Of a DNA stretch of 32,619 nucleotides, positions 1-10,591 are shown one piece after another. Location: contig JALWVW010000385.1 in NCBI GenBank assembly GCA_027079365.1, forward strand, positions 1 through 32,619, read 5' to 3'. Each line of letters opens with the position of its first letter. Position 1 is the first letter of the stretch. Below the pieces are notes generated by a model. That model ran no database searches, was not told the DNA's origin, and saw only the letters and a list, made by a program, of their open reading frames with translations. This DNA is from Campylobacteraceae bacterium. Its GTDB lineage: Bacteria > Campylobacterota > Campylobacteria > Campylobacterales > Sulfurovaceae. The position numbers were made by a program, and so were the translations under genes.

Positions 1-633
1 ATCTGAGATACGGACGACACCTGCGGTTCCAAAGGTTGTATCCGGTGAGCCATCTTCTAACAGTTTTATAATGACTATTGCCGAAGGTAAATTGCCGTCA
101 TGCCCGGTGATCAGAAGTTTGTGTCCTTCTCTTACGATGAGACCACGCAGTTCTTCAAGATTGCCACCGGGGAATAAGTTGATGCGACCATTGAGGCCAA
201 AGGTTGCATCTGGTGTACCGTCAGTCTTCAGGCGAAAAACCACGCCACCCATAGTGAATGTATCATTACCTACGACAACAATCTTGTCGCCATCCATGGC
301 TACAGTCTGAAGCTGATGTGAATTCAAGTCTACTCTTCCTGAGAGCCCAAAGCTGTTATCCAGACTTCCATTTGTATCGAAACGCCATACTGCTGTCTTG
401 GCACCCAGTCTGCCGACTGCAACAATGCGGTGCTGAGCATCTTCGACGATGTCATTGATCCAACCACTTTGTATTACGCCACCTACCGTCTGAGATCCGA
501 TGGCTACTCCTGCCGTGCCGAAATCACTATCAAGAGCGCCTTCGGGTGTAAAAGTGGCAGTACTGCCACCACCACCACAGGCTACCAGAAAAAATGTCAC
601 TACCAGAGAAATCCATACAATTAACTTTTTCAT
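1..633 (-). CDS. Delta-60-repeat lipoprotein, 3' end truncated by window edge
   Basis: Reverse-strand translation from ATG at 633: MKKLIVWISLVVTFFLVACGGGGSTATFTPEGALDSDFGTAGVAIG... The lipobox is LVAC|G, followed by repeats GALDSDFGTAGVA, GSLDNSFGLSGRV, GTPDATFGLNGRI and GSPDTTFGTAGVV. The ORF is open to position 1 and is absent from the ORF track because its stop lies outside the window. Confidence 0.88.
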   Translation of the reverse strand, partial: MKKLIVWISLVVTFFLVACGGGGSTATFTPEGALDSDFGTAGVAIGSQTVGGVIQSGWINDIVEDAQHRIVAVGRLGAKTAVWRFDTNGSLDNSFGLSGRVDLNSHQLQTVAMDGDKIVVVGNDTFTMGGVVFRLKTDGTPDATFGLNGRINLFPGGNLEELRGLIVREGHKLLITGHDGNLPSAIVIIKLLEDGSPDTTFGTAGVVRISD

Positions 634-775
634 ATCATGCCTTTCTGTCAAGATAACCCATTATATAACAAAGCCTGTTGTGGTGTCAAGTTCAGTATTT
701 GTGTAAGAACCTCAACACTGATTAACCCCCATTACAGTAAAATAATACAAATTTATTTAAGAAGGAAAGCAGAGA

Positions 776-1249
776 ATGAAAATTGTAGTAATCCAAGGTC
801 CCAACCTCAATATGCTCGGCAAAAGAGAGCAGCATATCTATGGCCCCATGACACTCGAGCAGATCCATGAGCAGATGAGAGGTTTTGCAGAGCAGAACAA
901 TGTAGAGATAGAGTTTTTTCAGAGCAACCTGGAGGGTGAGATCGTCGATCGTATCCAGGAATGCATGGGAGATGCACAGGGTATCATTATCAACCCTGCA
1001 GCTTATTCGCACACCTCTATCGCGATCCGTGATGCGATCGCAGCCGCACAGCTGCCTGTGATCGAAGTGCACCTGACCAATATTCACGCAAGAGAGGAGT
1101 TTAGACGACACTCAATGACAGCAGAAGTATCTGCAGGTGTGATCGCAGGTGTGGGTGCTTTTGGCTATCATCTGGCGATGGTTGGTATGGTGCAGATCAT
1201 GAGTGAAGTTGCAGCAGCAGCCCAGCAGCAGGCACAGGCAGAAGCATAA
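776..1249 (+). CDS. aroQ: Type II 3-dehydroquinate dehydratase
   Basis: [46 protein letters not shown] and [14 protein letters not shown] are type II DHQase signatures. RBS AGAAGGAAAG lies upstream. Confidence 0.97.
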   Translation: MKIVVIQGPNLNMLGKREQHIYGPMTLEQIHEQMRGFAEQNNVEIEFFQSNLEGEIVDRIQECMGDAQGIIINPAAYSHTSIAIRDAIAAAQLPVIEVHLTNIHAREEFRRHSMTAEVSAGVIAGVGAFGYHLAMVGMVQIMSEVAAAAQQQAQAEA

Positions 1250-1253
1250 GCCT

Positions 1254-2285
1254 ATGGATGCTATCCACTGCAATGAAAATGCCATCTATTATGCGTGTGG
1301 ATACAGCAATGACAACTGCATCTATCTCTCTCTGGGATCAGAAGCCTATCTGATCACGGACAGTAGATATACACTGGACGCCACCACAAGTTTACAGAAG
1401 TCCGCTCCCGATACAAAGGTTGTGGTCGACAGGGATCTCCCCAAAAGGGCAGCCAAACTTATTTCCCAATCCAAAGTAAAAAAGATCAGTTTTGACCCCA
1501 AAGAGTGGGATTATTATCGTATCACCAAGATACAGGAGCATACCAGGCTTAAGTGGGTTGCCAAAATAGATCTTTCACACATCAAGCGTATTGTCAAAAG
1601 TGGAGAGGAGATTCTCTTGCTGGAAAAAGCAGTCAGACAGGGAGCCCGCGCCTTTAGAGACTTTGCTATGATGATCGATAATGAAGGTATAGGTAAGAGC
1701 GAGAAAGAATTACACTTTCTGGCACAGAATTTCATGCGACGCTTTGGTAAAAATGATCTCAGCTTCGACCCCATCGTAGCCATCGGAGCTAATGCGGCCA
1801 AACCGCATGCCCATCCGACAGATCGCATCCTGGAAGAGGGGGATCTCCTGCTCTTTGATGCAGGTCTCATGCACAAAAGGTACTGTTCAGACAGGACAAG
1901 AACGGTTCAGATACGAGAGGGCTTTGCATTTAGCAAAAAACAAAATTTCAAATCTAAAAAGATCCAAAAAGCCTATGATGCAGTACTTAAGGCACACGAC
2001 AAGCAGATAGAGAAGGCACGCTCTGGTATGCGGGCCAAAGAGATCGATGCCATAGGCAGAGAGATCATCCAGAAAGCTGGGTTTGGCAAATACTTTATCC
2101 ACTCTACCGGGCATGGTGTGGGATTGGATATCCACGAGATGCCCTATATCTCCACACGCTCCAAGACCAAGATCAAAGACGGTATGGTCTATACGATTGA
2201 ACCGGGTATCTACATTCCTGATGCATTTGGAATCAGGATCGAGGATATGGTTGTGATGGAAGAAGGAAGAGCAAGAGTGCTCTAA
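1254..2285 (+). CDS. M24 family metallopeptidase (Xaa-Pro aminopeptidase-like)
   Basis: Contains FDPIVAIGANAAKPHAHPTD, LLLFDAGLMHKRYCSDRTRT, HSTGHGVGLDIHEMPYIS and YTIEPGIYIP, which are M24 metal-ligand motifs. The start is placed at ATG 1254 (MDAIHCNENAIYY), after the aroQ stop. Confidence 0.93.
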   Translation: MDAIHCNENAIYYACGYSNDNCIYLSLGSEAYLITDSRYTLDATTSLQKSAPDTKVVVDRDLPKRAAKLISQSKVKKISFDPKEWDYYRITKIQEHTRLKWVAKIDLSHIKRIVKSGEEILLLEKAVRQGARAFRDFAMMIDNEGIGKSEKELHFLAQNFMRRFGKNDLSFDPIVAIGANAAKPHAHPTDRILEEGDLLLFDAGLMHKRYCSDRTRTVQIREGFAFSKKQNFKSKKIQKAYDAVLKAHDKQIEKARSGMRAKEIDAIGREIIQKAGFGKYFIHSTGHGVGLDIHEMPYISTRSKTKIKDGMVYTIEPGIYIPDAFGIRIEDMVVMEEGRARVL

Positions 2286-2292
2286 GACGACA

Positions 2293-2808
2293 ATGCCGCG
2301 TATCACCAAAAAACTACGAGAGGGACTCAAGCTCATCCGTTCCCCTCACTACCCAAGACAGCATTCTATCCTAATCCCGCATCGTCACCAGGCATTGCTG
2401 GGTATCGGGGGTAATGTAGGGGATACAGTACGGAGATTCGAGCATCTTTATCTTTTTTGGGTAAAATCCCCCTACATTACTGTCATGGAGACATCACCAA
2501 TACTGAGAAATCCACCGTTTGGCTATCTGAACCAGGATGATTTTTACAATGCACTGGTCTATATTCAGACAGAGTTGACCCCGATACAGCTACTGGATTA
2601 TGTCTTGAGAGTGGAGAAGCAGTTTGGGCGCAAGCGGAGCTTCGCCAATGCACCGCGAACGCTGGATATCGATATGATATTCTATGATCATCTCAAGATA
2701 GATAGACCACGCCTCACGGTACCACACCCGCATTGGCGTGAGAGAGACTCGGTAATGATACCACTACAGCAGATGAAAGGAATCCCATGGTCGAAGAGAC
2801 ATTTGTAG
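2293..2808 (+). CDS. folK: 2-amino-4-hydroxy-6-hydroxymethyldihydropteridine pyrophosphokinase
   Basis: ALLGIGGNVGDTVRRF and APRTLDIDMIFYDHLKIDRPRLTVPHPHWRERDSVMIPL match the HPPK signature. It overlaps flhF. Confidence 0.93.
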   Translation: MPRITKKLREGLKLIRSPHYPRQHSILIPHRHQALLGIGGNVGDTVRRFEHLYLFWVKSPYITVMETSPILRNPPFGYLNQDDFYNALVYIQTELTPIQLLDYVLRVEKQFGRKRSFANAPRTLDIDMIFYDHLKIDRPRLTVPHPHWRERDSVMIPLQQMKGIPWSKRHL

Positions 2809-3854
2809 CCCCCAATCCAAGAGAGGCATTTGAGCTTGCCAGAGAGAAGTATGGGCACTTCAGCAAGCTGAAACTACTCAAGGCAATCCAGATCAAAAAC
2901 GATGAGGAAAAACTGGTTTCTCAGATCACCGTTTCGGTCTCAAGCAATGATTTCCTGAATAGCATAGGCTATGATGAGGAGAAGGAGCTAGCCAAGGAGA
3001 TCCATGTACTCAAAGAGCAGATCAGCACAATGAAACAGCTTGTAGTCCCTGAGGATACGGTAGAAGTGCAGCCTGTACTGAATGCTGTGAAGGCAGTAAT
3101 GCTCCAGAAAGGCTTGAGTGAAATCTGGCTGGACGCAATGCTTGAGGAGGTCTCAAAAGGTGCTGTGGCCGAAGATGAACAACTCCTACTCTCTTATATT
3201 CTAGATGAAATCGATGAGAGGTTGATGGTGAAACCAGAGATACTCTCCGGGCAGAAGATCATGATGCTGATAGGATCGACAGGTGTGGGCAAGACCACCA
3301 CTATTGCCAAGTTGGCGGCACGCTACGCACTGCTTTTGGAGAAGCCGTTGAAAGTCGCATTGGTCAATCTGGATACTTTTCGGGTGGGTGCCTATGAACA
3401 GCTGGAGCATTATGCCAGTCAAATGCAGATTACCCATGTAAAAGTCGAGAAGGTGGAGGCGTTTCCCAAGGTACTTCATGATTTGAAGGGCTATGATGTT
3501 ATCCTGGTTGATACTGCAGGCATCTCCCCTTATGACACGGGGAAATTGATCAAAACCATTGAGTTTCTGAAAAATACCGGAGATCATAAGATCGAAACCT
3601 CTCTTGTAGTCTCAGCGACCGCAAAAAGAGATGATATTATGGATATTTATGAGCATTTCTCGTTTCTGGAGATTGAGAGTGTGATCCTGACAAAATTTGA
3701 TGAAACCAAAAAAGTGGGTGAGCTGTTTAGCTTTCTGATAGAGAAGCAGATTCCGGTGAGCTATATCTCTAATGGACAGCATGTACCTGACGACCTAAAA
3801 GTAGCCAGCAAGGAGAAGTTGATGGATAGATTTGTGAGTGAATTCAATGAGTAA
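2787..3854 (+). CDS. flhF: Flagellar biosynthesis protein FlhF (SRP-type GTPase)
   Basis: G1 GSTGVGKTTTIAKLAARY, VNLDTFRVGAYEQL, VDTAGISPYD and LTKFDETKKVGELFSFL. The folK-flhF order is typical of Campylobacterota. Confidence 0.93.
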   Translation: MVEETFVAPNPREAFELAREKYGHFSKLKLLKAIQIKNDEEKLVSQITVSVSSNDFLNSIGYDEEKELAKEIHVLKEQISTMKQLVVPEDTVEVQPVLNAVKAVMLQKGLSEIWLDAMLEEVSKGAVAEDEQLLLSYILDEIDERLMVKPEILSGQKIMMLIGSTGVGKTTTIAKLAARYALLLEKPLKVALVNLDTFRVGAYEQLEHYASQMQITHVKVEKVEAFPKVLHDLKGYDVILVDTAGISPYDTGKLIKTIEFLKNTGDHKIETSLVVSATAKRDDIMDIYEHFSFLEIESVILTKFDETKKVGELFSFLIEKQIPVSYISNGQHVPDDLKVASKEKLMDRFVSEFNE

Positions 3855-4314
3855 TACACAGGCTAACGGCTTACGGAAAACATTGCTGCGAAGTCAAAAC
3901 CCCAAGCTGCACTTTATCTCATTTGAACCTCTTATGCTGAAAAAGAATGAAGCAAAAAACCTCAAAGCAGGTACGCTTCTTTCACTGGGAAAAAAGCTCC
4001 CCCAGCTCTATGTTTACCGTAAAGATGCCGTGATCGGACAGGTGGATATCGGGCAGATCGATGACCATGAAGCTGTGATCGTCTCTGCCAAAGAGCGTAT
4101 CTCCAATCTGGGAAAACCAGAGCCCAAATACCTGACACTGGAGTGCAGGATCGCAATACTGCCAAAAGCAGAGTTTGTGGTGGGTAAGCTGGTCACGCTT
4201 CCCAGGGGCGTCCTGGATCATCTGCTGTTGTTTGTCAAGCAAGAGCTTATCGCTACGGCAAGTCTTGTTCAGAATACGGAGGGGTATTTTCTCCAGATTG
4301 AAGAGCGCGACTAA
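3847..4314 (+). CDS. Uncharacterised protein, possible tandem SpoA (FliM/FliN/FliY-like) modules
   Basis: Start ATG 3847 overlaps the flhF stop. Two segments resemble SpoA domains: [43 protein letters not shown] and [42 protein letters not shown]. The CDS is confident; the family call is by eye only. Confidence 0.55.
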   Translation: MSNTQANGLRKTLLRSQNPKLHFISFEPLMLKKNEAKNLKAGTLLSLGKKLPQLYVYRKDAVIGQVDIGQIDDHEAVIVSAKERISNLGKPEPKYLTLECRIAILPKAEFVVGKLVTLPRGVLDHLLLFVKQELIATASLVQNTEGYFLQIEERD

Positions 4315-5333
4315 TGGCTAAAAAAGTTCTGCTTGGTATGAGTGGTGGTGTGGACTCTACCGTCTCTGCTGTACTATTGCAGAGAGAGGGATATGAGGTA
4401 ACTGGTGTCTATATGAAACTCCATGACAATGAATCTTACCATGAGGAGAATTTCCACAGGGTACAGGTCGTTGCCGACTATCTGAGCATCAAGGTCTATT
4501 TCCATGATCTCTCCAAAGCATTCAAACAGGATGTCTATGACTACTTTGTTGAGGGATACAGGGCAGGCATTACCCCTAATCCCTGCGTAATGTGTAACCG
4601 TACGATCAAGTTTGGTGCCATGATTGATTTTGCAGACAGTCTGGGGATTCCTTATGTGGCCACCGGGCATTATTTGCAGAAAAAGGATGATTTCATCTAT
4701 AAGGCAGAAGATGAAACCAAAGACCAGAGCTATTTCCTAGCAGAAGTGCACAAAGAGGTGCTCCCCAGACTGATCTTCCCTCTAGGAGAGTGGCGCAAAG
4801 AGGATGTCAAAGCCTTTGCCGCAGAGATAGCACCTCTCAAACAGTTTGCGACCCAAAAAGAGAGTAGTGAGATATGCTTTGTGGAAAATGATTATACGGA
4901 GATACTCCAGAAGCATATGGACATTGACCATGAGGGAGAAGTACTCAATACCGAGGGAGAGGTGGTAGGTAAACACAAGGGCTATATGCACTATACTATC
5001 GGAAAACGGCGTGGATTCAGTGTGAACGGTGCCCATGATCCCCACTATGTCAAATCACTTGACCCAGAGAGCAATCGTATCGTCGTGGGTAAGCATGAGG
5101 AGTTGAGTGAACAGGAGTTTGGTATCGCACAGATCAACCTTTTTGAGCCAATGCACAACTTCAGGTGTGAGGTAAAAGTGCGTTACCGTACCCATGCAAT
5201 CCCTGCCCATGTGACGATAGAGGAAGATACAGGATGGGTCGTGCTTGATGAGCCTGTTTTTGGGCTTGCCAAGGGGCAGTTTGCTGTCTTTTATGAAGGA
5301 GAGAAATTGCTCGGTGGAGGTGTGATCGTCTAA
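4314..5333 (+). CDS. mnmA: tRNA-specific 2-thiouridylase MnmA
   Basis: [33 protein letters not shown] (PP-loop), [30 protein letters not shown] and [15 protein letters not shown]. The start overlaps the previous stop (TAATG). Confidence 0.97.
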   Translation: MAKKVLLGMSGGVDSTVSAVLLQREGYEVTGVYMKLHDNESYHEENFHRVQVVADYLSIKVYFHDLSKAFKQDVYDYFVEGYRAGITPNPCVMCNRTIKFGAMIDFADSLGIPYVATGHYLQKKDDFIYKAEDETKDQSYFLAEVHKEVLPRLIFPLGEWRKEDVKAFAAEIAPLKQFATQKESSEICFVENDYTEILQKHMDIDHEGEVLNTEGEVVGKHKGYMHYTIGKRRGFSVNGAHDPHYVKSLDPESNRIVVGKHEELSEQEFGIAQINLFEPMHNFRCEVKVRYRTHAIPAHVTIEEDTGWVVLDEPVFGLAKGQFAVFYEGEKLLGGGVIV

Positions 5334-5357
5334 AGAGCACCTATTGCTGGAAGTGCC

Positions 5358-6233
5358 CTAGAATAAGACCTGCCCCTTCTTGCTGCGATGCATGATCCAC
5401 TTATGGAGATAGAGTGCTGTGAGTATCAGTCCGCCACCGATGAACAGGTGTGTATAGTTGATACCTTTGCCCCAGAGCAGCAAGTTGACAATGAGACCCA
5501 GCGGCACGACGGCATTGTTCATGATCGCAAGTATGCCGGAGTCCACCTGTGTGGCACCCCTGTTCCAGAGGAAGTATCCCAGTCCGGATGCTACAACACC
5601 CAGCCAGATCAGTACTGCCCACTGTGTGGTATCGGGTGTGATCTTGGTCATATTGCCGAAGAGTATAAAGGCAACAGTCGAGATCGCCAGTGCCCCAAAG
5701 TGAAAATAGCCAAAGATGCTGGACTGCTTGATATCCTTCAAAGTTTCATTCTCTAGAAGCTTTTTGTAAAGTACCTGCCCCAGAGCAAAACAGATATTGG
5801 CACCCTGTACCATCATGAAACCAGTAAAAAATCCGGGATTGATCTGTGAGGATTTAATCACATAGGCACCGGCTACAGCCATGGCGGCGGTCAAGAGATA
5901 GAGCGGATTGAAGGTGCCTTTGAGCAGATCGTAGATGATCGTCACATAGAGTGGAGTAAAGATGGTAAAAAGCAGTACCTCAGGTACCGAGAGAAAGAGA
6001 AAAGATTTATAGAAAAAGAGATACATCATCCCGATCTGGATCATCCCGATCCCCATGATTTTGAGCTTGAAGTGGTTGGAGAGCCTAAAGTTGGTAAAAG
6101 GCAGAAAGATCAGTGATGCCAAAGCCACCCTGATCAGCACTGCAAAATAGCTGTCCAGTTTGCCTGCCAGATAGACACCGATCAGAGAGAAAGAGAAGGC
6201 CCAGATAAAAGTAACAAGCGTGAGTAGTCTCAT
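5358..6233 (-). CDS. EamA/DMT-family transporter
   Basis: 291 aa, about ten hydrophobic helices, with an internal duplication typical of EamA (...LIWLGVVASGLGYFLWNRGATQVDSGILAIMNNAVVPLGLIVNLLLWG). Confidence 0.9.
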   Translation of the reverse strand: MRLLTLVTFIWAFSFSLIGVYLAGKLDSYFAVLIRVALASLIFLPFTNFRLSNHFKLKIMGIGMIQIGMMYLFFYKSFLFLSVPEVLLFTIFTPLYVTIIYDLLKGTFNPLYLLTAAMAVAGAYVIKSSQINPGFFTGFMMVQGANICFALGQVLYKKLLENETLKDIKQSSIFGYFHFGALAISTVAFILFGNMTKITPDTTQWAVLIWLGVVASGLGYFLWNRGATQVDSGILAIMNNAVVPLGLIVNLLLWGKGINYTHLFIGGGLILTALYLHKWIMHRSKKGQVLF

Positions 6234-6330
6234 GGGGTTCCTTGGAATTTTTGTGTGAGATTATAACGCACCATGCTTAGAAATATCCTTGATGTTTTAT
6301 GGAGCAAACCACGATAAAAGTGATTTAGGA

Positions 6331-6336
6331 TATAAT
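6331..6336 (+). promoter_or_regulatory. Candidate sigma70 -10 box (TATAAT) upstream of the DUF2018 gene
   Basis: TTTAGGATATAATATT about 40 bp upstream of ATG 6375, in a short divergent intergenic region. Confidence 0.5.
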
Positions 6337-6374
6337 ATTTTCCTTTTAAATACCATAGATATATAGGACAAACC

Positions 6375-6647
6375 ATGAATATTTTTGATGATGATGACTA
6401 CATGAGCACTACGCCTAAAGACAACTATTTTTCTATTGCCAAGACTGCCAATCAGAATATTGTAGAGATGGAGCTTGAAAAGCTCTTTCGCCGCCTTGCT
6501 GTCGCAGAAAAGATGCTGGAAGAGAGGGGGCTGGACGAGGAGCATGAGCGTCTGATCAGCGCTTCTGTAGTAGATAGTGATATTGATATGAGGGTGGATT
6601 CACTCTTTATTGAGCTGGTAGGCAATATCGTTACACAATGCGAGTAG
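6375..6647 (+). CDS. DUF2018 family protein (H. pylori HP0242-like)
   Basis: MNIFDDDDYMSTTPKDNYFSIAKTANQNIVEMELEKLFRRLAVAEKMLEERGLDEE..., a small helical protein immediately upstream of polyprenyl synthase, hemA and proS, as in H. pylori. RBS ATAGGA upstream. Confidence 0.78.
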   Translation: MNIFDDDDYMSTTPKDNYFSIAKTANQNIVEMELEKLFRRLAVAEKMLEERGLDEEHERLISASVVDSDIDMRVDSLFIELVGNIVTQCE

Positions 6648-6651
6648 CAGT

Positions 6652-7548
6652 ATGACAGAAGCTGTTGAGAGAAAGATAGCACAATTTATCCTTGAGTTGG
6701 ATGACCAGGATGCTGCGGCACTTTATGGCAGACTACCCCGTGGTAAAAGACTCCGGGCAAAATTGATCTTGAAGATTGCAGGCGAGGGGATCATGGCAGT
6801 GAAAACAGCTGCGATCGTTGAGATGATACACGCTGCCAGCCTGCTGCATGACGATGTGATCGATGATGCATTTGTCCGCAGGGGTAATGCCTCTCTCAAT
6901 GCGCTTTTTGGTAATAAAATAGCGATCATGTTTGGAGATGTGCTTTACTCTAAAGGCTTCTATGAGCTCAACGGTATCGACCGTGAAGTGGCAAAAGTGA
7001 TTTCAAATGCGGTCATCCAGCTGAGCCTTGGTGAACGCAATGATGTACTACTCTCAGAGGGCTTTAATCATGACAAAGAGAAGTACCTCAAAATGATCTA
7101 TCAGAAAACAGCCTCGCTGATGGAAGCGAGTGCCGAGGCGGCCGCACTGTTGGCCGGCAAACCAAGAGAGATCTATCGTACCTACGGTAGAAACCTGGGG
7201 ATGGCATTTCAGATGATCGATGACCTGCTGGATGTGACGCAGAGTGTAGAGCAGTTGGGCAAGCCGGCCATGCATGATTATGAAGAGGGTAAGGCGACGC
7301 TGCCTTTTATCTACCTGTATGAAGCGATGACAGAGGAAGAGAGGCTGGCACTGTCTTCTCTGCATGCGAGGGTGCTCAAGCCTGAAGATCAACAGTGGAT
7401 CGCTTCGATGATGCAGCGATACGGCATTGTGGAAAAATGTTTTTTTGAGGCAAGGCTGCTCATAGAAGAGGCTATCGTTCTTATGCAGGATGCGGGTGAA
7501 CATTCATTGGAGAAGATAGCCAGAGCGATGATAGAGAGGAGTTTCTAA
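6652..7548 (+). CDS. Polyprenyl synthetase (trans-isoprenyl diphosphate synthase, IspB-like)
   Basis: First aspartate region ASLLHDDVIDDAFVRRG, second region MAFQMIDDLLDVTQS, and GKRLRAKLIL. Confidence 0.93.
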   Translation: MTEAVERKIAQFILELDDQDAAALYGRLPRGKRLRAKLILKIAGEGIMAVKTAAIVEMIHAASLLHDDVIDDAFVRRGNASLNALFGNKIAIMFGDVLYSKGFYELNGIDREVAKVISNAVIQLSLGERNDVLLSEGFNHDKEKYLKMIYQKTASLMEASAEAAALLAGKPREIYRTYGRNLGMAFQMIDDLLDVTQSVEQLGKPAMHDYEEGKATLPFIYLYEAMTEEERLALSSLHARVLKPEDQQWIASMMQRYGIVEKCFFEARLLIEEAIVLMQDAGEHSLEKIARAMIERSF

Positions 7549-8888
7549 TGAATTATCAAGTGGTGAGTTTCAACTACAAAAAATGTGATCTTGAGACCAG
7601 AGAGCAGATTGCTTTTAAAGACGATGATGCGATCAGGGGTTATCTCAATCTTTTGACGGGTTTTGATTTTGTGCTTGAAGCCTATATTGTCAATACCTGT
7701 AACCGTATCGAGATCGTTGCTGCGACCAAAGATAACTTTTCTACCTATCATACTATTCTGGGTCTCCTGAGCAAGACAACAGGTGCAGACTTCTATGCGC
7801 TTGAAAAAGCTGTACTGAATCTGGAAGACGAAGCAGCAATCAAGCATATCTTCTCTGTGGTCTCTTCTCTGGATTCATTGGTGATCGGTGAAGCGCAGAT
7901 TACGGGACAGGTCAAAGATGCCTTTAGGCTCTCTTATGAAAATGGCACAGCGGGAAAAGAGCTGAACCGTGTGATCAGCTATGCTGTCAAATGCGCTGCC
8001 CAGGTGCGAAATGCTACCAATATCTCTCAAAATCCGATCTCTATCGCTTCAGTCGCCGTGGCACAAGCCAAAGCAGACATGAATGGTTCACTTGCTGGTA
8101 TGACTGGCGTGGTAGTCGGAAGTGGAGAGATGGGCAGACTGGCAGCGAAACATTTACTCCGTGCCGATGCGGACGTGCTCTTGCTGTCTCGCACCACAGA
8201 GAATGCACAGAAGCTTGCCGATGAACTGGGGAGTGAAAATGTGAAGGTTGTAGAGATGGAGCGACTCCATCGTTTGATCAATCGCTATCGGCTGCTGTTT
8301 ACAGCCACCAGTGCACCCGATCCGATCATTACCAATGCCATGGTAGAATACAATGAGGCAGGCAGGCTCTGGTTTGATATGGCGATCCCGCGGGATATTG
8401 AGGAGATGGAAGAGGAGAACATCAAAGTCTATCGCATTGATGATCTTCAGGGTATCTCCAAGAGCAACCATGCGATGAGGGAAGAGCAGGCATTGCAAGC
8501 GACAGAGGTAGTAGAGCGATATACCAAAGAGTTTTATTTGTGGCTTCAGGCATTGACGATCGAACCACTGATCAAGGGTATGAGACTTTCTATCAATGAG
8601 GTGATAGAGGGGGAGGTGGCGCGTTCAGTCAAAAAAGGCTATCTTCCGGGGCAGTTCAGCGATAATGCCAAACGGATGATTACACAGGTATTCGACAAGT
8701 ATCTGCATATGCCGACCAGGAATCTGAGAGATTTGGCAAAGCAGAATGATGGTCAGGCAGCTGTCAATGCTTTCAAGAGAGTGTTTGAGATCACGACAGA
8801 TGATACTGACCCGGCACAGTACAAGCAAAAAAAGATGCAAAAGCCATCCCCGGAGATGATACAGCGACTTAAAGGAGAGAGCAAATGA
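7548..8888 (+). CDS. hemA: Glutamyl-tRNA reductase
   Basis: [15 protein letters not shown] (catalytic Cys), [24 protein letters not shown] and [17 protein letters not shown]. Confidence 0.97.
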   Translation: MNYQVVSFNYKKCDLETREQIAFKDDDAIRGYLNLLTGFDFVLEAYIVNTCNRIEIVAATKDNFSTYHTILGLLSKTTGADFYALEKAVLNLEDEAAIKHIFSVVSSLDSLVIGEAQITGQVKDAFRLSYENGTAGKELNRVISYAVKCAAQVRNATNISQNPISIASVAVAQAKADMNGSLAGMTGVVVGSGEMGRLAAKHLLRADADVLLLSRTTENAQKLADELGSENVKVVEMERLHRLINRYRLLFTATSAPDPIITNAMVEYNEAGRLWFDMAIPRDIEEMEEENIKVYRIDDLQGISKSNHAMREEQALQATEVVERYTKEFYLWLQALTIEPLIKGMRLSINEVIEGEVARSVKKGYLPGQFSDNAKRMITQVFDKYLHMPTRNLRDLAKQNDGQAAVNAFKRVFEITTDDTDPAQYKQKKMQKPSPEMIQRLKGESK

Positions 8889-10591
8889 GATTTACCCAAC
8901 TACTGATCCCTACCACAAAGGAGGCACCCAGTGATGCGGTGCTTCCCAGCCACATCTATCTGACCAGAGCAGGCTATATCCAGAGTATAGGGAGTGGGCT
9001 TTACAATTTCCTTCCACTGGGGAAAAGAGTACTGGACAATGTCAGACAAGTGGCCAAGGAGGAGCTGGACAAGGCAGGGTGCCAAGAGGTAGATCTTGCT
9101 TTTGTGACACCGGCATCCCTCTGGGAGGAGAGTGGCCGTTTTGAAAAGTACGGCAAGGAACTCTTGCGTTTCAAAGACCGAAAGAACAATGATTTTGTAC
9201 TGGGACCTACCCATGAAGAGATGATGGTCAATCTCGTACGCCAGACAGTCAAGAGTTATAAGCAACTGCCGATCAATCTCTATCAGATCAAAACAAAATT
9301 TCGTGATGAGATCAGACCGAGATTTGGATTGATGCGAGGACGGGAATTTTTGATGAAAGATGGCTATAGCTTTGCAGCCTCCGAAGAGGATATGAAAGGA
9401 GATTTTGACCTGATGGAGCAGACCTACAGTCGTATCTTTGAGCGTCTGGGGCTGGACTATCGTATTGTAGAAGCGGACAGTGGTGCGATCGGAGGAAGTG
9501 GCAGTAAAGAGTTTATGGTGATTGCAGATAGTGGAGAAGATACAATCGTGATCTGTGACAGTTGTGACTATGGTGCCAATATCGAAGCGGCTCAAAGAGC
9601 AGTGGTATGTACTGAGGCAGAAGAGCCAGAGATCAGTATGTCGAGCAAGTTTAAGACAGAAGGTGTCAAGACAATCGAAGCATTGTCAGCATTTTTCCAT
9701 GTTGACCCCTACTATCTGGTTAAGACGGTGGCGATGAAAGCACTCTATGACGAGGGAGAGAGCAAGATAGTGCTATTTGCACTCAGAGGCAGTGACAAGT
9801 TGGAAGAGACTAAGGCCTGCAATGCAGTCGGAGCCAATGAGCTGACAGAAGCTTCCGAAGAAGAGCTTCTGTCAGAAGGGCTTGTACCTGGTTTCATGGG
9901 GCCACATGCGCTTCCTGAAGGAAGCACGATTGTGTATGATGAAGGACTCAGAGAGGGCAAAAGTCTGATCTGTGGTGCCAATGAGACAGACTATCACTTT
10001 GTAGGGTTCGATCTAAGAGGTGTTGAGGCAGCATATCATGACCTGGTGGCAGTACAGGCAGGAGATGGGTGTCCACGATGCAGTGGCAAGCTTAAGCACA
10101 CCAAAGGAATAGAAGTAGGGCATATTTTTCAGCTAGGTACACAGTACAGTGCTCCACTTCACGCAGAGTTTCTAGATGAGAATGGCAAGTCCAAACCCTT
10201 TGTTATGGGTACCTATGGGATCGGCATCAGTCGTCTGCTGGCAGCCATCATTGAGCAGCATCATGATGACAAAGGATGCATCTGGACCAAGGCATCTGCA
10301 CCGTTTGCTGTACATATCATTGTCTCTAATATCAAGAAAGAGGAGGAGCGCGAGGCGGGAGAAAAACTGTACGAGACGCTTCAGTCCAAAGGGGTACAGG
10401 TGCTCTTGGATGACCGCAAAGAGCGCTTTGGTTTTAAAATGAAAGATTTTGAATTAATTGGTATTCCGTTGGCAGTGGTGATCGGAAGAAATCTGACAGA
10501 GGGAAAAGTGGAGATTGTGACCCGAGACGGATTGGTAAAAGAGGAGATTGAAGCTGCCGAGATTGTAAATGAAGTACTAAGGAGGCTCTGA
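8885..10591 (+). CDS. proS: Prolyl-tRNA synthetase
   Basis: [83 protein letters not shown] and [30 protein letters not shown] overlap with hemA. Confidence 0.98.
   Translation: MRFTQLLIPTTKEAPSDAVLPSHIYLTRAGYIQSIGSGLYNFLPLGKRVLDNVRQVAKEELDKAGCQEVDLAFVTPASLWEESGRFEKYGKELLRFKDRKNNDFVLGPTHEEMMVNLVRQTVKSYKQLPINLYQIKTKFRDEIRPRFGLMRGREFLMKDGYSFAASEEDMKGDFDLMEQTYSRIFERLGLDYRIVEADSGAIGGSGSKEFMVIADSGEDTIVICDSCDYGANIEAAQRAVVCTEAEEPEISMSSKFKTEGVKTIEALSAFFHVDPYYLVKTVAMKALYDEGESKIVLFALRGSDKLEETKACNAVGANELTEASEEELLSEGLVPGFMGPHALPEGSTIVYDEGLREGKSLICGANETDYHFVGFDLRGVEAAYHDLVAVQAGDGCPRCSGKLKHTKGIEVGHIFQLGTQYSAPLHAEFLDENGKSKPFVMGTYGIGISRLLAAIIEQHHDDKGCIWTKASAPFAVHIIVSNIKKEEEREAGEKLYETLQSKGVQVLLDDRKERFGFKMKDFELIGIPLAVVIGRNLTEGKVEIVTRDGLVKEEIEAAEIVNEVLRRL

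Noticed and set aside
1203-1253. Upstream start for the M24 peptidase ([17 protein letters not shown]...)
   Set aside because: Lies inside aroQ in another frame; homologous-looking sequence begins at ATG 1254.
5334-5360. Possible bidirectional terminator between mnmA and the EamA transporter (AGAGCAC...GTGCCCT)
   Set aside because: Stem is only seven pairs including a wobble, with a 12-nt loop and no U-tract; too weak to call.
8900-9595. 231-aa minus-strand ORF opposite proS
   Set aside because: Shadow of a well-conserved proS frame; no recognisable domain, no RBS advantage.
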